A program made the translations under genes and the position numbers. Source: Acidobacteriaceae bacterium (GTDB lineage Bacteria; Acidobacteriota; Terriglobia; Terriglobales; Acidobacteriaceae). From it: 5,269 nt of DNA. Below, one piece after another: positions 1 through 5,084 of the stretch. The stretch's first letter is position 1, and every line of letters begins with the position of its first letter. The stretch covers positions 1-5,269 of the forward strand of contig DAHUZD010000338.1 of NCBI GenBank assembly GCA_027306745.1, in the 5' to 3' direction. The notes under the pieces are model-generated. The model was not told where the DNA came from and made no database searches. It saw only the letters and a list, made by a program, of their open reading frames with translations.

Positions 1-99
1 AGCCAGGGCGTTGAGCAGCGTGCGGGTCACATGCTCCTGCCCAGCTACATCGGCAAAGAATTGAGGACGGTATTTGCGCGCAAGAACCTGATAGGCCAT
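1..99 (-). CDS. dnaX: DNA polymerase III subunit gamma/tau, N-terminal fragment (cut by window edge)
   Basis: Only the first 33 codons lie in the window, beginning at the ATG whose complement is at 97-99. The translation starts [20 protein letters not shown] and continues with [13 protein letters not shown]. This is the nearly invariant DnaX opening: the [10 protein letters not shown] block, then F-x-D-V-x-G-Q-E-H, just before the Walker A region, which is outside the window. DnaX is the clamp-loader ATPase subunit of the replicative polymerase. It loads the beta clamp and, in its tau form, joins polymerase cores to the helicase. An AGGG about 9 nt before the ATG can serve as ribosome binding site. 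The gene lies 30 nt downstream of the SET-domain gene on the same strand, so the two are probably co-transcribed. The call rests on this short but highly characteristic segment; whether both tau and gamma are made cannot be judged here. Confidence 0.87.
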   Translation of the reverse strand, partial: MAYQVLARKYRPQFFADVAGQEHVTRTLLNALA

Positions 100-129
100 G
101 GCTGGTAGCCCTATTGTATCGCTGCCAGC

Positions 130-642
130 TTACCGCACGCCTGCCGTTCGCCGCCCGCGCGCCCTGCCATTTTTCTGGCCGCGCGTCTGCTTCCCATTCT
201 GCGCGGCCTTGCGTGCGGCTGCGCGTTGTCTGCGGTGGATTTCATCGGGCGCATACATCGTTTTCCGGCAGCTCACTGCGCCGCAATTGCAGCAGGCCTC
301 GTCGTCATCCCCGTCGTACAGGTGGTAGTCGTAGGTCAGTTCTTCCCCGGCTTCAATGTCACGGATGGCCTGAATCCAAACGCGGCCATCTATCTCTTCC
401 GTCTCGCAATTTGGATCGCAGGAATGATTGATGAACATCGCCGTGCCGTGTCCGTCGATCACCATGGTGCCGTCGCCCACGCCAAACAAATATGTGGTGG
501 GGCTGTCTTCATACTTCAAGTCAGCCAGGTCTTTATGGATGCGCGGCCCGGTGTATTCCACGACCAGTGTGCCTTTGCGGATGGGACGCAGCGTATAGCA
601 GCCCGCGGCATGGATGGCGGAGGAGCGGATAATCAGACTCAT
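130..642 (-). CDS. SET-domain protein-lysine N-methyltransferase with post-SET zinc motif
   Basis: A 170-residue cytoplasmic protein (no signal peptide or membrane segment) that is essentially one SET domain plus a tail. Visible motifs: an N-terminal SAM-binding strand-turn around residues 9-30, where the usual first glycine of GxG is Ala (HAAGCY); NHSCDPN at 72-78, the pseudoknot and cofactor signature; GEELTYDY at 99-106; and a post-SET cluster with C118, C120 and C125. In eukaryotic SET enzymes these three cysteines bind zinc together with the Cys of NHSC, here C75. The F/Y-switch position is Tyr104, which in characterised SET enzymes favours mono- or dimethylation. Residues 137-170 are rich in Arg and Lys and look disordered and nucleic-acid-binding or autosubstrate-like. 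The family transfers methyl from SAM to protein lysines; the bacterial substrate is unknown. An extended -10 lies about 40 nt upstream of the ATG; the Shine-Dalgarno is weak (CGGA). The next gene on this strand is dnaX. Confidence 0.9.
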   Translation of the reverse strand: MSLIIRSSAIHAAGCYTLRPIRKGTLVVEYTGPRIHKDLADLKYEDSPTTYLFGVGDGTMVIDGHGTAMFINHSCDPNCETEEIDGRVWIQAIRDIEAGEELTYDYHLYDGDDDEACCNCGAVSCRKTMYAPDEIHRRQRAAARKAAQNGKQTRGQKNGRARGRRTAGVR

Positions 643-659
643 AAGTGTGTCCGTAAAAT

Positions 660-688
660 TTTTCAGTCAATCTCACCGCGAGTATAGC
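660..688 (+). promoter_or_regulatory. Weak sigma70-like promoter candidate for the TPR gene
   Basis: TTTTCA at 660-665 and TATAGC at 683-688 are separated by 17 nt, each matching four of six consensus positions. The -10 shares bases with the minus-strand extended -10, so the two divergent promoters would overlap and compete. A transcript from near 695 would cover part of the inverted repeat at 690-712. Weak consensus support. Confidence 0.28.
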
Positions 689-689
689 A
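681..689 (-). promoter_or_regulatory. Extended -10 promoter candidate for the SET gene (and dnaX)
   Basis: Read on the minus strand, 689 to 681 is TGCTATACT: an extended -10 (TGn) followed by TATACT, five of six matches to TATAAT. No good -35 is found at 16-18 nt spacing, which is tolerable for an extended -10. A start point near 674 would give a leader of about 32 nt before the SET ATG at 642. Inferred from consensus only. Confidence 0.45.
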
Positions 690-712
690 GCGTGCATCCA
701 TGCTACGCACGC
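685..712. repeat. Nested inverted repeats in the divergent promoter region
   Basis: GCGTGC at 690-695 and GCACGC at 707-712 form a perfect 6-bp inverted repeat around an 11-nt spacer. An alternative pair, TAGCA at 685-689 and TGCTA at 701-705, overlaps it, so the two structures exclude one another. The position directly beside both -10 candidates fits an operator or an RNA hairpin in the TPR leader; neither is demonstrated. Confidence 0.35.
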
Positions 713-743
713 CCATACAATCATTCCAGATGGGAGGTGCACG

Positions 744-1415
744 ATGCGGAAAGAATTTCTTTACACGGCCATTCTGGCCTGTCTCGCTGCGGTGTTGCCA
801 GCCAGGGCGCAGTCTGGGCAAAATCAACCGGCGCAGCCTGCTGCGCAACAGCCAGCCTCCAACGCAAATGCAAACGCCAGCCCCTCCAAACCCGCCAGCG
901 CACCGGCCAAGGACCGCAAGACCGTTGAAACCGAGCAAAATCCTTTTCCTGAGGCCGCCTCGCAGGCGGCAGAAAAAAAGGAGCAGGCCGCGCATCCATC
1001 CAGTACACCGGCACCGCTGCAATTGCAGCCCATCTCTGGCGTCAGCTCCAGCAATGCGCAGATGTCCCCCGGAGATTTAGGCGAAACTAAAATCAAACAC
1101 AGCGGCAGGCAGGATGAATTTACCCGCGATCTGAACCCAGCCGGACGCCTACAGGATGACCTGAAAGTGGCCGACTTGTACAGCAAAGATTGGAACTATC
1201 GCGGAGCCTATCTGCGTTACAAAGATGCCCTGCATCTGGATCCGGGCAATGAGATAGCCTTGTTTGGCATGGCGGATATGGCCTGCCACATGAAAAACTC
1301 TGCCGAGGCGCTGGCGGGTTTCAAAACATATTTGCAGCAATATCCGGCAGGCAAATTCGCCAAAAAGGCCGAAAAATCTCTGAAAAAACCGAAGGAATGC
1401 GGCGCAAAATCCTAG
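744..1415 (+). CDS. Secreted tetratricopeptide-repeat protein
   Basis: A 223-residue protein with a good ribosome binding site, GGAGGTG at 733-739, four bases before the ATG. Residues 1-22 are a signal peptide (MRKEF, a hydrophobic stretch 6-19, then LPARA before QS). Cys13 follows a poor lipobox-like ILA, but the hydrophobic core would be too short, so ordinary signal peptidase I cleavage is preferred. Residues 23-95 are a low-complexity linker rich in Ala, Pro, Gln, Ser and Asn. Residues 137-205 hold about two TPR units: a first with YRGAYLRYKDALHLDPGNE and a second with AEALAGFKTYLQQYP. The C-terminal end (205-223) is Lys-rich. TPRs mediate protein-protein contacts, so the likely role is a periplasmic or envelope-attached scaffold; no catalytic residues are seen. 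It is divergent from the SET gene and convergent with the prepilin peptidase gene. Partner and function are unknown. Confidence 0.85.
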   Translation: MRKEFLYTAILACLAAVLPARAQSGQNQPAQPAAQQPASNANANASPSKPASAPAKDRKTVETEQNPFPEAASQAAEKKEQAAHPSSTPAPLQLQPISGVSSSNAQMSPGDLGETKIKHSGRQDEFTRDLNPAGRLQDDLKVADLYSKDWNYRGAYLRYKDALHLDPGNEIALFGMADMACHMKNSAEALAGFKTYLQQYPAGKFAKKAEKSLKKPKECGAKS

Positions 1416-1514
1416 CGCCTCCGTGCCTGGGTGGAAGCCATGCGCAAGTCGGCCATTTGAATGGGCAGGGCTTTCGCCCAAGGGGGATCGTTGTGGAATT
1501 TGATCCGAGCTTCC
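1416..1514. other. Convergent intergenic gap, no clear gene or terminator
   Basis: A 99-nt gap between the stops of the TPR gene and the prepilin peptidase gene. The best structure is GGGC-TTTC-GCCC at 1468-1479; on the minus strand this is a 4-bp stem with a GAAA tetraloop. There is no T-run beside it, so it is a poor intrinsic terminator. A minus-strand frame stays open through the whole gap but has no normal start codon near a ribosome binding site (see findings). Confidence 0.5.
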
Positions 1515-2309
1515 TTAGCGGAACCATCCCAGGTACCAGCGCAGGATCGGCTCGCCAACGAAGAGGGTGACAATCGCCGCGCCAGCCAGATAACTGCCCA
1601 GTGGCATCTTGTGCTCCGCGCCGCTTTGGCCGCGTGCCAACTGAACCAGCGCCCATGCCGCTCCGCCAACAATAGCCAGAAACAATGTCAGCAAGGCCAG
1701 CGGCAATCCTAGAAACGCTGCAATCATCGCCAGCAGCTTTACATCGCCCAAACCTAGGCCCTCCCGTTTGCGCAGCCATTGATACAGCCAGCGGACGCAC
1801 AACAGCAAAAGGGCCGCCCACGCCGCTGCCCCGGCTGCATGAGCCATTTGCCCAAGCCGGTGCGTCTCTCCGGGTTGCAATCCATGCAGCAAGAAGGCCA
1901 GCACCAGCCCACCCAACGTAAATTCATCCGGCAGCAACAGCGTGCGCGCATCCATCACCGCCAAGCCCAGCGCCAGGTAAGCCAGCGTCGCATCCAGCAG
2001 AGTTTGCCACTGCAAGCCTGTATGCAAAACGCAGGCGGCAAACAGCAGCGCCGTGGCGGCCTCCACCAGCGGATATTGCACGGAGATGGCCGCCTTGCAA
2101 TCGCGGCAGCGTCCGCGCAGCCACAGCCAACTTAGAACGGGAACATTGTCCCGCGTGCGAATTCTTCTCTGGCAGGCCGGGCAATGCGAGCGCGGTTGCG
2201 ACACCGACTCTCCCACAGGCAAACGCAGGATGCACACATTTAGAAAACTGCCCAGCATCAGCCCGGCCAGCACGGCTAGCAACATGGCGGCATGGATGGG
2301 AGAGGGCAT
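1515..2309 (-). CDS. pilD: Type IV prepilin peptidase / N-methyltransferase (A24 family)
   Basis: A polytopic inner-membrane aspartic protease that cleaves the leader of type IV prepilins or pseudopilins and N-methylates the new N-terminus. The 264-residue length is typical. Order: first membrane helix about 6-29 carrying GSFLNVCILRLP (20-31); a cytoplasmic two-cysteine-pair loop, C43-x-x-C46 and C68-x-x-C71 (DiS_P_DiS domain); then six or so further membrane helices. The catalytic aspartates are D120 (in AVMDARTLLLPDEFTL) and D189 (in GLGLGDVK); a conserved-type KMPLGSYLAGA follows at 234-244. The start is the ATG at 2309, with AAAGGA four bases upstream; the frame stays open to 2426, but the extra 39 residues are hydrophilic and non-conserved in style. 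The pilD symbol is family-level: no pilus gene is nearby to say whether it serves pili, type II secretion or competence. Confidence 0.95.
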   Translation of the reverse strand: MPSPIHAAMLLAVLAGLMLGSFLNVCILRLPVGESVSQPRSHCPACQRRIRTRDNVPVLSWLWLRGRCRDCKAAISVQYPLVEAATALLFAACVLHTGLQWQTLLDATLAYLALGLAVMDARTLLLPDEFTLGGLVLAFLLHGLQPGETHRLGQMAHAAGAAAWAALLLLCVRWLYQWLRKREGLGLGDVKLLAMIAAFLGLPLALLTLFLAIVGGAAWALVQLARGQSGAEHKMPLGSYLAGAAIVTLFVGEPILRWYLGWFR

Positions 2310-2407
2310 CGTGTCCTTTGCAGTATACGAAGCCCGGCCTGCGCGCGTAGGCTTTGCGCACTGAGCAATGGCCGGGAACTTCGCACAGGAACCATTAAGA
2401 TGAAACC
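2310..2407. promoter_or_regulatory. Divergent intergenic region between prepilin peptidase and mazG, with two mini-ORFs
   Basis: The 98-nt region must hold both promoters, but I find no good -35/-10 pair. It does hold two short plus-strand reading frames leading into mazG. An 11-codon frame at 2368-2403 (MAGNFAQEPLR) ends in an ATGA overlap with a 3-codon frame at 2400-2411 (MKP). That frame in turn ends in an ATGA overlap with the mazG ATG at 2408. AGGA at 2387-2390 is 9 nt from the second mini-ORF start and 17 nt from the mazG start. Whether the mini-ORFs are translated is unknown. Confidence 0.4.
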
Positions 2408-3250
2408 ATGAACGATCAGCCTGCAAGAACTACAAACTTGGCGCAGGAGTTTTTGCGATCCGTGGAGATCATGGCCCGCCTGCGTGCGCCCGGTGGATGC
2501 CCCTGGGATCGTGCGCAGAGCTTCACCTCCATCCGCAAGCACACAATTGAAGAAGCCTATGAAGTTCTCGATGCCATTGATCGTGAAAACTGGCCCGACC
2601 TGTTGGATGAACTGGGCGACTTGCTGCTGCAAGTGCTCTTCTACGCGGAGATGGCCGCCGAGGCTGGCTACTTTACGCTCCAGGCCGTGCTGGAAAATTT
2701 GAATGCCAAGTTGATCCGCCGCCATCCACACGTTTTCGGTGATGTGGATGCCGCAAATACTCCTGAAGGTGCGTTGGCCAACTGGGAGGCAATCAAGCGG
2801 GCAGAAAAGCTGGCCTCGACATCAACGCAGCCTACAGCTTCCATGCTGGATGCGGTTCCGCAATCCTTGCCCGCGCTGTTGGAGGCTGAAAAGCTGGCCA
2901 AAAAGGCAGCCAGCATTGGCTTTGATTGGCCCAGCGCTGATCCGGTTTTGCTCAAAGTGGATGAGGAGCTGGCCGAGCTGCGCGCTGCCATGGCCGAAGG
3001 CCACGCTGCACATATCGAAGAGGAACTCGGCGATTTATTCTTCAGCGTGGCCAATCTGGCTAGAAAGCTCAAGCATTCGCCCGAGCTGGCCTTGCGCGCC
3101 AGCAATCGCAAATTCCGCAGCCGCTTCCGCCAAATGGAACAAAGCGTCGCGCCGGGCAAGCCGCTGGAATCGTACTCCGCCGCAGAGCTGGAAACCTTAT
3201 GGGTGCAGGCCAAACACAGAGAAGCGATCGCACATTCAAATCCAGTCTGA
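2408..3250 (+). CDS. mazG: Nucleoside triphosphate pyrophosphohydrolase MazG
   Basis: A 280-residue, two-domain all-alpha NTP pyrophosphatase that cleaves (d)NTPs to NMP and pyrophosphate; in E. coli it cleans nucleotide pools and lowers ppGpp under stress. The first domain has the CPWD block (31-34), E48-E49-x-x-E52 with the downstream ELGD (E68, D71), and RRHPHVFGD at 104-112, a block diagnostic of MazG. A linker at 134-146 is Thr/Ser-rich. The second domain repeats the metal-binding pattern: E186-E187-x-x-E190 and E206-L-G-D209, then NRKFRSRF (233-240). Both metal sites look intact. Length is close to E. coli MazG (263). The ATG at 2408 is the first start after an in-frame TAA at 2396. Its own Shine-Dalgarno is poor, and coupling to a mini-ORF is possible. 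No mazE or mazF toxin-antitoxin genes are adjacent, so here it looks like a stand-alone house-cleaning enzyme. Confidence 0.97.
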   Translation: MNDQPARTTNLAQEFLRSVEIMARLRAPGGCPWDRAQSFTSIRKHTIEEAYEVLDAIDRENWPDLLDELGDLLLQVLFYAEMAAEAGYFTLQAVLENLNAKLIRRHPHVFGDVDAANTPEGALANWEAIKRAEKLASTSTQPTASMLDAVPQSLPALLEAEKLAKKAASIGFDWPSADPVLLKVDEELAELRAAMAEGHAAHIEEELGDLFFSVANLARKLKHSPELALRASNRKFRSRFRQMEQSVAPGKPLESYSAAELETLWVQAKHREAIAHSNPV

Positions 3251-3285
3251 AAAAACGCAGCGCTCCCTTCTCGGCGCGCTCGTTT
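3250..3285. terminator. Hairpin between convergent genes, probable bidirectional terminator
   Basis: The left arm at 3253-3263 (AAACG, bulged C, AGCGC) pairs with the right arm at 3276-3285 (GCGCTCGTTT). This gives ten base pairs with one bulged C (3258) and a 12-nt loop. On the minus strand the stem runs into six T residues (3255 to 3250), a good intrinsic terminator for the LolA-like gene ending at 3318. On the plus strand it begins at the mazG stop codon and ends with only GTTT, so termination of mazG would be weaker. Confidence 0.62.
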
Positions 3286-3317
3286 GCGGCCCAGGTAGAC
3301 GAGTCGATCACTGCCAA

Positions 3318-4223
3318 CTAATGGGAGGAAACTGGAATGGATCGCGCAGGCGCGGGCAGAGTCTCGCAGCGGGTGCGCAAAAGCGCATCGATCGCCTGCG
3401 TGTAACTCTGCACCGGAGCCGCCAACGCATAGCCTGTTTCGCGCTCGTGTATATGCTCCTGCACCTTCTCCACCAGCAGCGCGCGTCCAGTGATGTCAAC
3501 TTTCAATTCGGAGAGAGTCCAAACTCCGGGCACGGCCTCGGCTTGTTGAATCCTCAGCGTTCCGCCTTTTTGAATCGTGCCTAGAATGCCCCAGCCAAAA
3601 TCTACATTCTGGAATAACTCCCCGGAAAAGTAAGCAATGCGCTGTTGCCGGGCGTCAATCCAAATCTCTCCGTGCATGCTGCGCAATAGGCGGGTCTCAT
3701 AGTCGCTGGGCTGGTAACCGCGCCGTGGCGTAAACGTCAGACGCTCCGCCTCGCCCGCAGCGGTCTGTACCCGGCCAGCATCGGTGTAGTCAAAGGCATC
3801 GGGCAGAGCGCGCAGAAATTTTTCAAAATGGCGAACATCGTCCAGCTCGCGCCGCTGACGGTGTTTTTGCAGGGCCGGCTGCTCCCGCAGGCGAAGCAGC
3901 CGCGCCTCCTCCACCTGCCAATCGGCTCCAGTCAAGGCCCTGCCATCCGCAGCCAAGCGGCAGGCCACGTCCCCATCCTGCGTTTCGTAGAGAGTCTGCA
4001 CCCGGTTCAGATGCGCGGTTTGCTTATCCAGCCGGTAAACAAGATAGGGCCTCCGCCCATAGCCTTGCTTCAGCTCTTCCGTCACTGCGGCACTCACCAG
4101 CCGTTGCGGCTGGATTGGCTCTTTACGCTGTGGGGAACTGGACGCCGTCTGCGCCGGGGTGCGGCCTGCCATCAACGCCAGCAGAATTGCCGAGATGGCC
4201 AGACTGTCTCTGTAGCTCCGCAC
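3318..4223 (-). CDS. Secreted LolA-like protein of unknown function
   Basis: No ATG precedes the signal peptide. The best start is GTG at 4223, giving 301 residues opening MRSYRDSLAISAILLALMAG, with a hydrophobic core 8-20 and probable cleavage after the TPAQ/TASSS region near 25. The frame is open back to 4367, but that extra part reads as non-coding. The mature part starts with a Ser/Gln/Pro segment, then a charged helical region (41-140). Residues 155-265 look like beta strands resembling the LolA/LolB or outer-membrane-lipoprotein-sorting fold: ERLTFTPRRGYQPSDYE, then HGEIWIDARQQRIAYFSGEL, then VDFGWGILGTIQKGGTLRI, then GVWTLSELKVDITGRALL. Such a fold can bind lipid or lipoprotein acyl chains. 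The assignment is by strand pattern and my recollection of acidobacterial proteins with this GEIWID...FGWGILG signature, not by a catalytic motif. It is likely periplasmic. Divergent from the methyltransferase gene; a hairpin terminator follows. Confidence 0.72.
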   Translation of the reverse strand: MRSYRDSLAISAILLALMAGRTPAQTASSSPQRKEPIQPQRLVSAAVTEELKQGYGRRPYLVYRLDKQTAHLNRVQTLYETQDGDVACRLAADGRALTGADWQVEEARLLRLREQPALQKHRQRRELDDVRHFEKFLRALPDAFDYTDAGRVQTAAGEAERLTFTPRRGYQPSDYETRLLRSMHGEIWIDARQQRIAYFSGELFQNVDFGWGILGTIQKGGTLRIQQAEAVPGVWTLSELKVDITGRALLVEKVQEHIHERETGYALAAPVQSYTQAIDALLRTRCETLPAPARSIPVSSH

Positions 4224-4421
4224 ATCCGTTTTGTAGTGGAGCCGGGCGGGAAAAGCAAATTTCACGGGCCAACCGCCGGGCCAAAACGCCGTAAGTTCAA
4301 CTTCGGGGGGTACTTGTCTTGGTTCCCGGCTTCCGTTGTTGCGGCGCAAGGAGCATAATGCTTGCAAGGTTCAAAACCGGGTTCTGCACGCATTTTTTTT
4401 GACTGCAAAGGCGGGACGTCA
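4224..4421. promoter_or_regulatory. Divergent intergenic region with direct repeat, SD hairpin and T8 tract
   Basis: About 200 nt between the LolA-like start and the preferred methyltransferase start. CGGGCCAA occurs at 4265-4272 and again at 4277-4284, 12 bp apart, a spacing near one helical turn that could suit a regulator. A perfect Shine-Dalgarno, AAGGAG, lies at 4348-4353 inside a 5-bp hairpin (GCAAG 4346-4350, CTTGC 4361-4365). Eight T residues run from 4393 to 4400. No convincing -35/-10 pair was found on either strand. Confidence 0.4.
4358..4402 (+). other. Possible leader mini-ORF (14 codons) before the methyltransferase
   Basis: ATG at 4358, four bases after a perfect AAGGAG, reads MLARFKTGFCTHFF and stops at TGA 4400-4402, 19 nt before the GTG of the methyltransferase. 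The last codons run through the T8 tract. Removing one T would join this frame to the methyltransferase frame. It may be a translated leader, a mis-sequenced true start, or chance. The strong ribosome binding site is the main support. Confidence 0.3.
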
Positions 4422-5084
4422 GTGCTAAGCCGTATCTTCCAGCGACCAGAAGCGGAAGCTTCCTCAGCCAAGAATGCAAGCCTCACTCCGCAGGCGCCTG
4501 CGAAGGTTCTGCGCCACTCCAGTGGCTGGAGCATGATCAGTGCGCGGCTGCGCAAGCAGGAAGGCCTCTCCATTCTCGATGTCGGCCCTACATCGCATCG
4601 CAGCATCAACTACCTTACAGACCTTGGGCATAGCGTATTCATGTCCGACCTTGTGGAAGAGGCCAGCCGACCCGAGTGGAGCAGCCCTGGACAAGATCAG
4701 ACGCCGAGCCGCATACGAATTAGCGATTTTATTGAAAAGCACATGCAATTTGGCACGCGGGTTTTTGACGTTGTGCTCTTGTGGGACACGCTGAATTATC
4801 TGCCAGAGACTTTTGTCGCCCCCGTTTTACGCCGGTTACAGGATTGTCTGGTTTCCGATGGTGAAATACTGGCGTTCTTTCACACGCAGCCACATCGCCG
4901 GGGAACCAGTTACTACCGCTATCACCTGCTCGATCAGGAAAATGTTGAGGTGCAGGAGTGTGCAGGTCATGCCTTGCTGCACACCTATCAGGTCCGGGCT
5001 ATTGAGCGCCTGTTTACAGACTTCCGTTCCTGCCGTGTCTTCCTGGCCAAGGACAATTTAAGTGAAGTGATAGTTCTGCGTTAA
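4422..5084 (+). CDS. SAM-dependent methyltransferase-like protein (class I fold)
   Basis: From GTG 4422 (GGGA five bases upstream) the product is 220 residues, opening MLSRIFQRPEAEAS. An upstream TTG at 4362, eight bases after AAGGAG, would give 240 residues, so the start is uncertain. Residues 30-48 form a lead helix. ILDVGPTSHRSINYL (51-65) is a motif I equivalent, hydrophobic strand then D-x-G, but with Pro-Thr-Ser in place of the second glycine. FMSDL (73-77) supplies the acidic motif II residue. VFDVVLLWDTLNYLP (114-128) is the motif IV strand and loop, and DGEILAFFHTQ (146-156) the next strand. The C-terminal part (157-220) has an aromatic patch SYYRYHLL and ends in strand VIVLR. This order fits a Rossmann-type methyltransferase; substrate unknown, cytoplasmic. 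The stop codon TAA falls in the left inverted repeat of the following element. An activity-lacking relative is possible because the glycine loop is altered. Confidence 0.75.
   Translation: MLSRIFQRPEAEASSAKNASLTPQAPAKVLRHSSGWSMISARLRKQEGLSILDVGPTSHRSINYLTDLGHSVFMSDLVEEASRPEWSSPGQDQTPSRIRISDFIEKHMQFGTRVFDVVLLWDTLNYLPETFVAPVLRRLQDCLVSDGEILAFFHTQPHRRGTSYYRYHLLDQENVEVQECAGHALLHTYQVRAIERLFTDFRSCRVFLAKDNLSEVIVLR

Noticed and set aside
113..118. TACAAT (minus strand) just before dnaX
   Set aside because: It would give a start only a few bases before the ATG, losing the AGGG site, with no -35; co-transcription with the SET gene is simpler.
1468..1479. GGGC-GAAA-GCCC hairpin (minus strand) as terminator of the prepilin peptidase gene
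   Set aside because: Only four base pairs and no following T-run.
1321..1821. 166-codon minus-strand ORF overlapping the TPR gene and the prepilin peptidase gene
   Set aside because: It is out of frame with the peptidase and antisense to the TPR gene; no recognisable motif.
2322..2327. TATACT (minus strand) just upstream of the prepilin peptidase
   Set aside because: Transcription from it would start inside or after the AAAGGA ribosome binding site, and there is no TGn extension or usable -35.
2668..3213. 181-codon minus-strand ORF opposite mazG, and the 281-codon plus-strand ORF at 2739-3584
   Set aside because: Both overlap mazG, whose two complete MazG domains fix the true frame. Their translations are Ser/Ala- or Trp/Arg/Pro-skewed, typical of shadow frames in GC-rich DNA.
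3324..3404. GGGAGGAAACTGGAATG on the plus strand, a good SD with a 22-codon ORF
   Set aside because: It lies antisense within the 3' end of the LolA-like gene and encodes an unremarkable short Arg/Ser/Ala-rich peptide.
4340..4410. tRNA-like stretch (GGTTCAAAACC with an upstream GCATAATGC)
   Set aside because: It resembles a T-arm and an anticodon arm, but the T stem pairs for only two bases, U33 is missing, and no acceptor stem can be formed.
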